Source: JAOPZW01 sp963803375
GTDB taxonomy: Bacteria; Actinomycetota; Thermoleophilia; Solirubrobacterales; Solirubrobacteraceae
NCBI GenBank assembly: GCA_963803375.1
Contig: CAWDMB010000007.1
Coordinates: 78,937-142,936 of the forward strand
Length of the DNA: 64,000 nucleotides
Direction: 5' to 3'
Position numbers and translations under genes: made by a program. Of the stretch, positions 39,515 to 48,152 are shown piece by piece; position 1 is the stretch's first letter, and each line of letters opens with the position of its first letter. Below the pieces are notes generated by a model that saw only the letters and a program-made list of their open reading frames with translations, was not told where the DNA came from and searched no databases.

Positions 39515-40726
39515 TCAGATGCGGTGGCGCTGTAGGAGCTTCTTGCCGATGACCATGCGCTGGATCTCCGACGTCCCCTCGCCGATGAGCAGCAGCGGCG
39601 CATCGCGGTAGAGGCGCTCGATCTCGTACTCCTTGGAGTAGCCGTAGCCGCCGTGGACCCGGAAGGACTCCTCGACACATGTGCGCGCGGCCTCGGAAGC
39701 GAAGAGCTTGGCCATGCCGGCCTCGAGGTCCGAGCGCTCGCCGGCGTCCTTGAGCCGGGCGGCGCGCAACGTCAGCAGCCGCGCGGCGTCGACCTGCGTG
39801 GCCATGTCGGCGAGCTTGAACTGGATCGCCTGGTGCTCGGCGATCGGCTTGCCGAACGTCCGGCGCTGCTGGGAGTAGACGAGCGCGAGCTCGAGCGCCC
39901 GCTGCGCGATGCCCACGCCTCGCGCGGCGACGTTCACGCGCCCGACCTCGAGCGCGTCCATCATCTGCGCGAACCCGTTGTCGAGCCCGGCCTCCTCGCC
40001 GCCGAGGACGTTCTCGGCCGGGCAGTGGTAGCCGTCGAAGACCAGCTCGGTCGACTCGACGCCCTTGTAGCCGAGCTTGCGGATCTTCGGCGGGACCGTG
40101 AAGCCGGCGTAGGCGCCGGTGTTCTCGCCGACGCCGGACTCCTTCTCGGCGATGAAGCAGGTCATCCCCTTGTGGCGCGGCTCGGCGTCGGGGTCGGTCC
40201 GGACGAGCACGAAGACGACCCCGGACATGAGCCCGTTCGTGACCCACATCTTCTGACCGTTGATCTCGTAGCCGCCGTCGTCGACCTTGCGGGCCGACGT
40301 CTTGATGGCCTGCACGTCGGAGCCGAGCTCGGGCTCCGACAGCGAGAACGCGGCGCGCAGCTCGCCGGTGGCCATCCGCGGCAGGTACTTCTGGCGCTGC
40401 TCCTCGGTGCCGTACTTCAGCAGCAGGTAGGTCCCGATGAAGTGCGTGTTGATGATGCCGCTGATCGATATCCAGCCACGCGAGAGCTCCTCGACGACCA
40501 TCGTGTAGGTCGTCAGGTCGAGCCCCAGCCCCCCGTACTCCTCGGGGATCGTGATCCCGAAGAGGCCGAGCTCCTGCATCTGCTCGACGATCGCGGTGGG
40601 GTAGCTGTCCTCCGCATCGTGATGCTCGGCCTGGGGCAGGATCTGCTCGTCTGCGAATCGGCGGACCATCTCGGTGATCGCCCGCTGCTCGTCGGTCTTC
40701 TCGAAGCTCAGGGTCGCGGCGGCCAT
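39515..40726 (-). CDS. Acyl-CoA dehydrogenase, candidate methylsuccinyl-CoA dehydrogenase
   Basis: A 403-residue flavoprotein with all acyl-CoA dehydrogenase signatures: AAFSLSEPELGSDVQAIKTSA (FAD/substrate site), KMWVTNGLMSGVV and the C-terminal YRDAPLLLIGEGTSEIQRMVIGKKLL. It carries electrons to ETF. In actinobacteria with ccr and meaA, an acyl-CoA dehydrogenase of this size oxidises methylsuccinyl-CoA to mesaconyl-CoA. Assignment to that step is inferred from the neighbourhood; butyryl- or isobutyryl-CoA are alternatives. The ATG shares the palindrome CCATGG with the divergent ligase gene and has a TATGCT hexamer six bases upstream. Confidence 0.85.
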   Translation of the reverse strand: MAAATLSFEKTDEQRAITEMVRRFADEQILPQAEHHDAEDSYPTAIVEQMQELGLFGITIPEEYGGLGLDLTTYTMVVEELSRGWISISGIINTHFIGTYLLLKYGTEEQRQKYLPRMATGELRAAFSLSEPELGSDVQAIKTSARKVDDGGYEINGQKMWVTNGLMSGVVFVLVRTDPDAEPRHKGMTCFIAEKESGVGENTGAYAGFTVPPKIRKLGYKGVESTELVFDGYHCPAENVLGGEEAGLDNGFAQMMDALEVGRVNVAARGVGIAQRALELALVYSQQRRTFGKPIAEHQAIQFKLADMATQVDAARLLTLRAARLKDAGERSDLEAGMAKLFASEAARTCVEESFRVHGGYGYSKEYEIERLYRDAPLLLIGEGTSEIQRMVIGKKLLQRHRI

Positions 40727-42209
40727 GGCGAGAGCATACTTCGGCAGCTCTGCCCGGCTCATCCCCCACGAGCACGTGAACTTCGCGCGCGACGTCGTCG
40801 ACGCCGCCGATCCCGGCGCCCGCGCGCTCGTCGAGCTCGCGCGCGACGGCGCCCGCCGCGAGTGGTCGTTCGGCGAGGTCGCCGGGCGCGGCGCGCGGCT
40901 GGCGGGCTCGCTCGCGGCGCGCGGCGTCGGGCGTGGCGACGTCGTCCTCACGCTCGTGGGCAACCGCCCCGAGTGGGTGCTGACGATGCTCGCGTGCTTT
41001 CGCCTCGGCGCGGTCGCGCTCGCGTGCAGCGAGCAGCTGCGCGCCGGCGACCTGCGCGTGCGCCTCGCCGTGGCACGGCCGGCGCTCGTCGTCGCCGACG
41101 AGCGCAACCGCGCCGAGCTGGAGGCCGCCGCGCCCGGCTGCCCGGTGCTGCTCGTGCCCGACGAGGGCCTGTTCACGGCGGCGCCCGCGCCCGCGATCGA
41201 GCTGGCGCCCGACGAGCCGTGCCTGCTGACCTTCACGAGCGGGACCGCCGGCGAGCCCAAGGCCGTGCTCCATGCGCAGCGCTACCTGCTCGGCCAGCGG
41301 CTACAGGCCGGGCACTGGCTCGGCGCGCGCGCCGGGGAGCTCGTCTGGTGCACGGCGGCGAGCGGCTGGAGCAAGTCGGCGCGCAACGTCTTCATCGCCC
41401 CGTGGCTGCTCGGCGCCGCGGCGCTCCTGCACGACGCGCGCTTCGATCCGCACGAGCGCCTCGAGCTCCTCGCGCGTGAGGACGTCAACGTCCTCTGCAT
41501 GGCCCCGACCGAGTTCCGCGTCGTCGCCAAGCGCGCGACGCCGGGCCCGCTGCCCGCGCTGCGCGGGCTCGTGGCCGCGGGCGAGGCCCTCAACCCCGAG
41601 GTCCTGCGCGCCTGGGAGCAGGCGACTGGCCTGCAGATCCGCGACGGCTACGGGCAGACCGAGACCGGCCAGATCACCGCCAACCGCGCGGGCGAGCCGG
41701 CGCGCCCGGGCTCGATGGGCCGGCCGCTGCCGGGCGTGCGCGTGTGGGTGGACGGCGGCGAGCTCGTCGTGGACCCCGGCAGCGTGCCGACGTTCTTCCT
41801 GCGCTACCTCGGCGAGCCGCCGCCCCGCGGCCCGTGGCGAACGGGCGACCGCGTCTCCGTCGACGACGATGGCTTCCTGTGGTTCGAGGGCCGGACGGAC
41901 GACGTCATCATCTCCGCGGGCTACCGGATCGGGCCCTTCGAGGTCGAGTCCGCGCTCGTCGAGCACCCGGCGGTGGCCGAGGCGGCCGTCGTCGCCGCCC
42001 CGGACGAGGAGCGCGGCAGCGTGGTGCGCGCGATCGTCGTCCTGCGCGACGGCGTCGATGGCACCGACGCGCTCGCCCGAACGCTCCAGGACCACGTCAA
42101 GGCGCGCACCGCGCCGTACAAGTACCCGCGGCTCGTCGAGTGGGCCGACACGCTGCCCAAGACGGCGAGCGGCAAGGTGCGCCGCGCGCTCCTGCGCGGC
42201 AAGGACTGA
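40725..42209 (+). CDS. AMP-forming acyl-CoA synthetase (acetyl/medium-chain type)
   Basis: A 494-residue ANL-superfamily ligase. It has the P-loop TFTSGTAGEPKAVLHAQ, the GYGQTETGQ motif (A5), WRTGDRVSVDDDGFLWFEGRTDDVIISAGYRIGPFEVE (A7-A8) and the terminal Lys in LPKTASGKVRRALLR (A10). It activates a short- or medium-chain acid through an acyl-AMP. The ATG at 40725 overlaps the divergent dehydrogenase start (CCATGG); a GTG at 40776 gives the conserved NFARDVVDAAD opening and is a sound alternative start. It may supply acyl-CoA for the dehydrogenase. Confidence 0.87.
   Translation: MARAYFGSSARLIPHEHVNFARDVVDAADPGARALVELARDGARREWSFGEVAGRGARLAGSLAARGVGRGDVVLTLVGNRPEWVLTMLACFRLGAVALACSEQLRAGDLRVRLAVARPALVVADERNRAELEAAAPGCPVLLVPDEGLFTAAPAPAIELAPDEPCLLTFTSGTAGEPKAVLHAQRYLLGQRLQAGHWLGARAGELVWCTAASGWSKSARNVFIAPWLLGAAALLHDARFDPHERLELLAREDVNVLCMAPTEFRVVAKRATPGPLPALRGLVAAGEALNPEVLRAWEQATGLQIRDGYGQTETGQITANRAGEPARPGSMGRPLPGVRVWVDGGELVVDPGSVPTFFLRYLGEPPPRGPWRTGDRVSVDDDGFLWFEGRTDDVIISAGYRIGPFEVESALVEHPAVAEAAVVAAPDEERGSVVRAIVVLRDGVDGTDALARTLQDHVKARTAPYKYPRLVEWADTLPKTASGKVRRALLRGKD
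40733..40738 (-). promoter_or_regulatory. Predicted -10 element of the acyl-CoA dehydrogenase gene (leaderless)
   Basis: TATGCT on the minus strand, six bases before the ATG at 40726; it lies inside the first codons of the longer form of the divergent ligase. Confidence 0.4.
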
Positions 42210-42257
42210 TGGCGATCACGGTCAGCGACCTGACCGGGATCGTGACGAGCCGTGCGC

Positions 42258-43655
42258 TCAGGCGGTCAGCTCGCGCGCCATCTCGGCGAAGACGCCGACG
42301 TAGGCGTCGACGGCCTCCTCGGTGTGGGTGACCGAGAGCGTCCACTCCTCCTCGCGGCCGGGCGTCATGAAGATCCCGCGGTTCATGTTGAACAGCCACG
42401 CGAGGTCGGCGAGCTCGGCGTCCTGGTTGGCCTTGAAGGTCTCGTAGTCGACGATCCTCACGGGCGAGAACGTCACGCAGCCCTTCGAGCCGACGCCGAC
42501 GGCGTAGCCCGGCAGGTTGTGGCGCTCGATGACCTCGGCGCAACCGCGCAGGATGCGATCGTTGAGCGCGTCGAGGCGCTCGTAGGCGTCGGGGGTGAGC
42601 ACCTCGAGCAGGTTCGCGCGCGCGGCCGCCATGCCGAGCGGGTTGCCGTTGTAGGTCCCCACCTGGAAGACGCTGCCGTCCTCGACGACCGACATGACGT
42701 CCGCGCTGGCGCCGATCGCGCCGCTCGGCAGGCCGCCGCCGAGCGCCTTGGCCAGCGTCACCATGTCGGGCACGACCCCCCAGCGCTCGACCGCGCCGCC
42801 GGCCGCGATGCACAGGCCGGTCTTGACCTCGTCGAAGATCAGCACGATGCCGCGGCGGGCGGTGATGTCGCGCACGGCCTGCAGGTAGCCGTCCTCGGGA
42901 AGCACGACGCCGAGGTTCATCATCGCCGGCTCCATGATCACGCAGGCCGGCTTGCGGCCCTCGCGTTCGAGCGCGGCGATGCGCCGCTCCATCGACTCGG
43001 CGTCGTTGAAGTGCACCGCGAAGACCTGGTCGACCGTCGCCTGCGGGATGCCGGCCCCGTAGGGCAGCGAGCGCGGCGCGTCGTGCGGGCCGATCTCGTC
43101 GTAGGCCACGCCGATCGAGACCATCACCGTGTCGTGGTGGCCGTGGTAGGAGCCGAAGATCTTCAGCACCGTGTCGCGCCCGGTCTTGGCCCGCGCGATC
43201 CGGATCGCGTCCATCGTGGACTCCGACCCCGAGTTCGTGTAGCGCCAGCGCTCGAGGCCCCAGCGCCGCGCGAGCTCCTCGGCGACGACGACGGCGTCCT
43301 CGGTCGGCGCCGCGAAGTGGGTCCCGCGCCCGTAGCGCTCGGTCACCGCGCGGCCGATGGCCGGGTGCGCGTGGCCCTGGACCATCGAGCCGAAGCCGTT
43401 GTGGAAGTCCCACATGCGGTTGCCGTCGACATCCCACACGACCGGTCCCTCGCCGTGCTCGAGGTAGATCGGCCACGGCTCGCGCACCTGGTAGGAGGAC
43501 GCCACGCCCGCGCTGAGCACGCGGGCGGCGCGCTTGAACATGGCCAGCGACGCCCCGGTGGACGCGTTCAGGCGCGCCTCCTCGCGCTCGGTGAGCTCGC
43601 GGATGCGCTCGCGGTCGAGCGCGACGGGCGTGGTCGCTGCCATGGTCTCGGTCAC
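42258..43655 (-). CDS. Class III PLP aminotransferase (glutamate-1-semialdehyde mutase-like)
   Basis: A 465-residue fold-type I PLP enzyme. VQGHAHPAIGRAV, the Gly-rich NSGSESTMDAIRIARAKTGRD (phosphate cup), FGSYHGHHD, the PLP Asp in IVLIFDEVKTGL and the Schiff-base Lys in MVTLAKALGGGLPSG are seen. The closest family impression is the HemL-like aminotransferase group rather than HemL itself, since the chain is longer and no heme gene adjoins. The substrate is unknown. It converges on the ligase gene. Confidence 0.8.
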   Translation of the reverse strand: MTETMAATTPVALDRERIRELTEREEARLNASTGASLAMFKRAARVLSAGVASSYQVREPWPIYLEHGEGPVVWDVDGNRMWDFHNGFGSMVQGHAHPAIGRAVTERYGRGTHFAAPTEDAVVVAEELARRWGLERWRYTNSGSESTMDAIRIARAKTGRDTVLKIFGSYHGHHDTVMVSIGVAYDEIGPHDAPRSLPYGAGIPQATVDQVFAVHFNDAESMERRIAALEREGRKPACVIMEPAMMNLGVVLPEDGYLQAVRDITARRGIVLIFDEVKTGLCIAAGGAVERWGVVPDMVTLAKALGGGLPSGAIGASADVMSVVEDGSVFQVGTYNGNPLGMAAARANLLEVLTPDAYERLDALNDRILRGCAEVIERHNLPGYAVGVGSKGCVTFSPVRIVDYETFKANQDAELADLAWLFNMNRGIFMTPGREEEWTLSVTHTEEAVDAYVGVFAEMARELTA

Positions 43656-43731
43656 CTCTGTGCGACGGGAGTGGCGAGCTTAGCTCGGCGAGGACGCCCG
43701 TCAGCGCCCGGTACGAGGGCGACGGCGTTGG

Positions 43732-44829
43732 TCAGCGCGCCTCGGCCTGCCTTCGACCGAGCACGTCGCGCACGTGGCGCGCGATCTCGAGGTCCTCGCG
43801 CGCGAGCACGACCACGGTGCGCACCGCCGATCCGTCGGCGCTGATCTCGGCGTCGCCGTCCACGGCCTCGTTGTGCGCGGCGTCGACCACGACGCCGAGG
43901 AACGCGAGCCCGCCGGCGGCGAGCGCGCGCACCGGCGCCGAGCGCTCGCCGACCCGGCCGGTGAAGCACAGCGCGTCGAGGCCGCCCAGCGCGGCGGCCA
44001 TGGCCGCGATCCCGGCCCGCAGGCGGTGGACGTAGACGCCGAGCGCGAGCCGCGCTGCGCCGTCGTCGCGGGCGAGGACCTCGCGCATGTCGGCGGTGCC
44101 CGCGAGCGCCAACAGGCCCGACTCGCGCTCGAGCGCGTGCGCGACCTCGCCGACGTCGAGGCCGGCGTGCTCGACGAGCCAGGTCACCAGGCCGGGGTCG
44201 ACCGTGCCCGAGCGCGTCGCCATGACGAGACCCTCGAGCGGGGTGAAGCCCATCGTCGTGTCAACCGAGCGCCCGACGCGCACCGCGCACAGCGACGCCC
44301 CCGCGCCCAGGTGGCAGATCACGACCCGCGCCGCCTCGTCGCCGACGAGCTCGGCGGTCCGCCGCGCCGCGTACGCGTGGGAGAGCCCGTGGAAGCCGTA
44401 GCGGCGGACGGCGAGGCGCTCGCGCCAGTCGCTCGGCACGGCGTAGGTAAAGGCCTCGGGCGCCAGCGTGGCGTGGAAGGCCGTGTCGAAGCAGGCGACC
44501 GCCGGCACCTGCGGCCGGGCGGCGCGCACGGCGCACAGCGCCTCGAGCGCGGGCGGGACGTGCAGGGGAGCCAGTGCCGCGACCTCGCGCAGGGCATCGA
44601 GCACCTCGTCGTCGACGCGCACCGGCGCCGTGAGGTGGGGGCCGCCGTGTACGAGCCGATGACCCGTCGCGTCGGGCGACCCGAGCGCGTCGAGCGCGTC
44701 GCGGAGCTCCCTCTCGGGGGCACGACCGCCCGGCGCGTCGAGGTCCCGGCGCCCGAGCACCTCGTCGCCCGGCCCGAGCAGCGCGAGCTTCATGCTGCTC
44801 GAACCCGCGTTGACGACGAGGACCCGCAC
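43732..44829 (-). CDS. ackA: Acetate kinase
   Basis: A 365-residue ASKHA-fold kinase. LVVNAGSSSMKLAL (N-terminal phosphate loop), HRLVHGG, ACFDTAFHATL, YGFHGLSHAYAARR, VICHLGAGASLCAV, DTTMGFTPLEGLVMATRSG and the late FTGRVGERSAPVR (where most have GGIGE) are all visible. It converts acetyl phosphate and ADP to acetate and ATP. The start is one base after the phosphoketolase stop, so the pair forms a phosphoketolase pathway end. It is slightly shorter than the usual 395-400 residues. Confidence 0.9.
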   Translation of the reverse strand: MRVLVVNAGSSSMKLALLGPGDEVLGRRDLDAPGGRAPERELRDALDALGSPDATGHRLVHGGPHLTAPVRVDDEVLDALREVAALAPLHVPPALEALCAVRAARPQVPAVACFDTAFHATLAPEAFTYAVPSDWRERLAVRRYGFHGLSHAYAARRTAELVGDEAARVVICHLGAGASLCAVRVGRSVDTTMGFTPLEGLVMATRSGTVDPGLVTWLVEHAGLDVGEVAHALERESGLLALAGTADMREVLARDDGAARLALGVYVHRLRAGIAAMAAALGGLDALCFTGRVGERSAPVRALAAGGLAFLGVVVDAAHNEAVDGDAEISADGSAVRTVVVLAREDLEIARHVRDVLGRRQAEAR

Positions 44830-44830
44830 G

Positions 44831-47239
44831 CTACGCGGACTCGCCGCGCTGCACCCCGCCCGCGCCGCCGTCCGCCGGCCAGGCCCAGTCGCGCACGTCC
44901 GGCATGTCGTCGCCGACCTGCCGCGTGTAGCGCCGGTGGCGCAGGCGCTCGTCGACCATCTCCTGGCGAACCTGAGCGCCGCGCCCGGCGAGGGACGCCA
45001 CGCGGTCGATGACGTCGATGACGAGGTGGAAGCGATCGAGATCGTTGAGCATGACCATGTCGAACGGCGTCGTCGTCGTGCCCTCCTCCTTGTAGCCGCG
45101 CACGTGGAGGTGAGCGTGGCCACGGCGACGGTAGGTCAGCTCGTGGATCAGCCGCGGGTAGCCGTGATAGGCGAAGATCACCGGCCGGTCGGCGGTGAAG
45201 AGCGCGTCGAACTCGAGGTCCGACAGCCCGTGCGGGTGCTCGCTCTCCGGCTGCAGGCGCATGAGGTCGACGACGTTGACCACCCGGATGCGCAGCCCTC
45301 CGAAGCGCCGGCGCAGCAGCATGCTCGCGGCCACGGTCTCGAGCGTCGGCACGTCCCCGGCGCAGGCGAGGACGACGTCGGGCTCCTCCCCCGCGTCGGT
45401 CGACGCCCACTCCCAGATGCCGACCCCCCGAGTGCAGTGCGCGATCGCCTCCTCGACCGTGAGGAACTGCAGCGCCGGCTGCTTGCCGGCCACGATGACG
45501 TTGACGTAGTCGCGCGAGCGCAGGCAGTGATCGGCCACCGACAGCAGGCAGTTGGCGTCCGGCGGCAGGTAGACCCGGACGATCTCGGCCTTCTTGTTGA
45601 CGACGTGGTCGATGAAGCCGGGATCCTGATGGGAGAAGCCGTTGTTGTCCTGGCGCCAGACGTGCGAGGAGAGCAGGTAGTTCAGCGAGGCGATCGGCCG
45701 CCGCCACGGGAGCTCGCGGGAGACCTTCAGCCACTTGGCGTGCTGGTTGAACATCGCGTCGACGATGTGGATGAAGGCCTCGTAGGAGGAGAAGAGGCCG
45801 TGGCGGCCCGTCAGGAGGTAGCCCTCGAGCCAGCCCTGACAGAGGTGCTCGCTGAGGACCTCCATGACGCGCCCGTCGGGCGCGAGGTGGTCGTCGGCGG
45901 GCAGCCGGCGCTCCTCCCACGTCCGGTCGGTGACCGCGAAGACGTCGCCCAGGCGGTTCGACGCGGTCTCGTCGGCGCCGAAGAGGCGGAAGTTCGCCGC
46001 GGAGGCGTTCAGCGCGAGGACGTCGCGCAGGTAGGCGCCGAGGACGCGGGTCGCCTCGCCGGTGACCGCGGCCGGCGCGGGTACTTCGACGCCGTGGTCG
46101 GTCCAGTCGGGGAGCTCGAGGTCGCGCAGCAGCAGCCCGCCGTTGGCGTGGGGGTTGGCGCCCATCCGGCGCCGGCCCCGCGGCGCGAGCTCGCGCAGCT
46201 CACCGACGAGCGCGCCGTCGTCGGTGAACAGCTCCTCGGGCCGGTAGGAGCGCATCCAGGCCTCGAGCGCATCGAGGTGCCTCGGGTTGGCGGCGAGCCC
46301 GGAGAGCGGCACCTGGTGGGCGCGGAAGGTCCCCTCCACCGGCTGGCCGTCGACCTCGCGCGGGCCCGTCCAGCCCTTGGGCGTGCGCAGCACGATCATG
46401 GGCCAGCGCGGGCGCCGCTCGACGCCGTCCTCGCGCGCCGCGCGCTGCAGCGAGCGGATCTCGTCGACGACGTCGTCGAGCGTGTCCGCCATGAGCTGGT
46501 GCATCGCGGCCGGGTCGTCGCCGGCGACGAAGCGCGGCTCGTAGCCGTACCCGACGAGCAGCGAGCGCAGCTCGTCCTCGGGGATCCGCGCGAGCACGGT
46601 CGGGTTGGCGATCTTGTAGCCGTTGAGGTGCAGGATCGCCAGCACCGCGCCGTCGCGGCGGGCGTCGAGGAACTTGTTGGAGTGCCAGCTCGTGGCCAGC
46701 GCGCCGGTCTCGGCCTCCCCGTCGCCGATCACGCAGCACGCGACGAGGTCGGGGTTGTCGAAGACCGCCCCGTAGGCGTGCATGAGCGCGTAGCCCAGCT
46801 CGCCGCCCTCGTGGATCGAGCCCGGCGTCTCGGGGGCGACGTGGCTGGGGACGCCGCCCGGGAACGAGAACTGCCGGAACAGCCGGCGCAGGCCGGTCTC
46901 GTCGTGGCCGATGTGGTGGTAGACCTCGCTGTAGGTGCCCTCGAGGTAGACGTTGGCCACGATCCCCGGTCCGCCGTGCCCGGGGCCGCAGATGTAGATC
47001 GCGTCGACGTCGCGCTCGCGGATGACCCGGTTCATGTGGACGTAGACGAAGTTCAGACCGGGCGTCGTGCCCCAGTGGCCGAGCAGGCGCGGCTTGACGT
47101 GCTCGAGGCGCAGCGGCTCGCGCAGCAGCGGGTTGTCGAGCAGGTAGATCTGCCCGACCGAGAGGTAGTTCGCCGCGCGCCAGTAGGCGTCGAGGCGGTC
47201 GAGCTCCTCGGCGGACAGGGGTCCGGCGGTGGCGGTCAC
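44831..47239 (-). CDS. xfp: Xylulose-5-phosphate/fructose-6-phosphate phosphoketolase
   Basis: An 802-residue thiamine-diphosphate enzyme that cleaves sugar phosphates with phosphate to acetyl phosphate. It shows YLSVGQIYLLDNPLL, GHWGTTPGLNFVYVHMNR, the ThDP-site GDGEAETGALATSWHSNKFL, LNGYKIANPT and the C-terminal HPHGLSDLEFDALFTADRPVIFAYHGYP. GAAGGAG lies four bases before the GTG start. It is coupled to ackA. An IS-derived element sits about 165 bases upstream and may have altered its promoter. Confidence 0.95.
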   Translation of the reverse strand: MTATAGPLSAEELDRLDAYWRAANYLSVGQIYLLDNPLLREPLRLEHVKPRLLGHWGTTPGLNFVYVHMNRVIRERDVDAIYICGPGHGGPGIVANVYLEGTYSEVYHHIGHDETGLRRLFRQFSFPGGVPSHVAPETPGSIHEGGELGYALMHAYGAVFDNPDLVACCVIGDGEAETGALATSWHSNKFLDARRDGAVLAILHLNGYKIANPTVLARIPEDELRSLLVGYGYEPRFVAGDDPAAMHQLMADTLDDVVDEIRSLQRAAREDGVERRPRWPMIVLRTPKGWTGPREVDGQPVEGTFRAHQVPLSGLAANPRHLDALEAWMRSYRPEELFTDDGALVGELRELAPRGRRRMGANPHANGGLLLRDLELPDWTDHGVEVPAPAAVTGEATRVLGAYLRDVLALNASAANFRLFGADETASNRLGDVFAVTDRTWEERRLPADDHLAPDGRVMEVLSEHLCQGWLEGYLLTGRHGLFSSYEAFIHIVDAMFNQHAKWLKVSRELPWRRPIASLNYLLSSHVWRQDNNGFSHQDPGFIDHVVNKKAEIVRVYLPPDANCLLSVADHCLRSRDYVNVIVAGKQPALQFLTVEEAIAHCTRGVGIWEWASTDAGEEPDVVLACAGDVPTLETVAASMLLRRRFGGLRIRVVNVVDLMRLQPESEHPHGLSDLEFDALFTADRPVIFAYHGYPRLIHELTYRRRGHAHLHVRGYKEEGTTTTPFDMVMLNDLDRFHLVIDVIDRVASLAGRGAQVRQEMVDERLRHRRYTRQVGDDMPDVRDWAWPADGGAGGVQRGESA

Positions 47240-47339
47240 GGCGCTCCTTCTGTCGGGACGGTCTCGGCGCGACGTGGCGGGTGCGGCGCGCTCACGCGTG
47301 ACTCCTACCCGTCCGGGCCGGGACCGGCGCGCTCGCTAG

Positions 47340-47373
47340 CTCCGCTTGGTCCCTCGCTCCGCTTGATCCCTCG
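47340..47373. repeat. Tandem 17-bp repeat upstream of xfp
   Basis: CTCCGCTTGGTCCCTCG at 47340-47356 is followed at once by a copy differing at one base (47357-47373). It lies 101-134 bases upstream of the xfp start and ends 31 bases before the IS1380-type element. It could be a regulator site for xfp. Confidence 0.6.
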
Positions 47374-47403
47374 AAAGTACGCGAACGAGTCAACTTTCAT
47401 AAA

Positions 47404-48051
47404 CCCGGATCCACCGCGGCGGTTAGGTCGGTTCCGTCCGGTCCGGAGAGAAGAATGACCTCCTGTGCAGGGCTTTTACGGCTGTTCGTGGCAGCCGGGG
47501 CCTGCGACGGGAGGTCACCTTCATGGTGCAGGATGACAAGCCGGTCGGACTGGACGGCGTGCGGGTGGCCTTCGATGACGAGCGGGTCGTTTCTGACGCC
47601 GGGGTGATGCTTGTCGCGACGCTCGCGCGGAGCCTCGGTGCGCTGGACGCAGTTGCTCGGACTTCCCGACACGACCGTTCGCGCCGCGGCCACCCTGCGC
47701 CGCCGACTCCTCCAGGTCCCCGGCCGCCTAGCTAACCCGCCACGCACGCGGCTGGACCCTTCACCTCCCGGCCCGCTGGCCCTGGCACGGCGACTACATC
47801 AGCGCGCTCAACCGCATCCGCGCGCTCCCCGTCCCGGCCTGACAGCGCGCCGCGCTCACCGACGACGAGTCGATCCGTCCCAGCCGACCCCGGCGCGAGC
47901 ACCGCTGCCCGCCAACACCACAAGACGCTTCCGCGGAAGCGCCACCGAGCCCCGACGACCCTCGATGACAGCTCCGGACGACCCGCGCACCGCCAGCCCG
48001 CCGCCGCGCCCGATTCCAACTCGCCCAGACGGCCCTATCGGTGGATCCGGG
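47404..48051. mobile_element. IS1380-type element, internally deleted, with inverted repeats and target duplication
   Basis: The ends are a perfect 13-bp inverted repeat: CCCGGATCCACCG at 47404-47416 and its complement at 48039-48051. ATAAA flanks both sides (47399-47403 and 48052-48056), which is a likely target-site duplication. Between them are the start and the end of an IS1380-type transposase but not its middle. This 648-bp copy is therefore a deletion derivative that could move only with help from a full element. IS1380 duplications are usually 4-5 bp, in line with what is seen. Confidence 0.7.
47523..47842 (+). pseudogene. IS1380-family transposase remnant (N- and C-terminal pieces)
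   Basis: The first frame, from ATG 47523, reads VRVAFDDERVVSDAGVMLVA, the usual start of IS1380 transposases. From about 47650 the sequence jumps to the C-terminal region (TVRAAATLRRRLLQVPGRLA), and after a frameshift near 47750 ends with WTLHLPARWPWHGDYISALN and RIRALPVPA, stop at 47842. The catalytic DDE middle of about 300 residues is missing. Confidence 0.7.
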
Positions 48052-48104
48052 ATAAAGCTGACACGGTCGGGTGGCCGGGGGCATCGCAGCCCCCGGCTCC
48101 CTCA

Positions 48105-48138
48105 GATCCCGGCGTGACAGTCTCCCGTCACCGGGCTC
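48105..48138 (-). ncRNA. Group II intron domain V
   Basis: A 34-nt hairpin on the minus strand beginning GAGCCCGGTGACGGGAGAC and ending CACGCCGGGATC. It fits the conserved catalytic domain V: paired ends, a GRGA-type loop region and the two-base bulge. The last arm reads GATC where GTTC is common. Confidence 0.75.
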
Positions 48139-48152
48139 TTCTCACCAGCCTG

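Noticed and set aside
42208..42331. Short ATG frame directly after the acyl-CoA ligase stop
   Set aside because: It runs into the convergent aminotransferase gene and becomes poly-Arg; no coding character beyond the first 15 codons.
47611..48117. 168-codon plus-strand frame through the IS1380-type element
   Set aside because: Only its middle part matches the transposase C-terminus; the rest is out-of-frame Pro/Arg-rich sequence crossing the element boundary.
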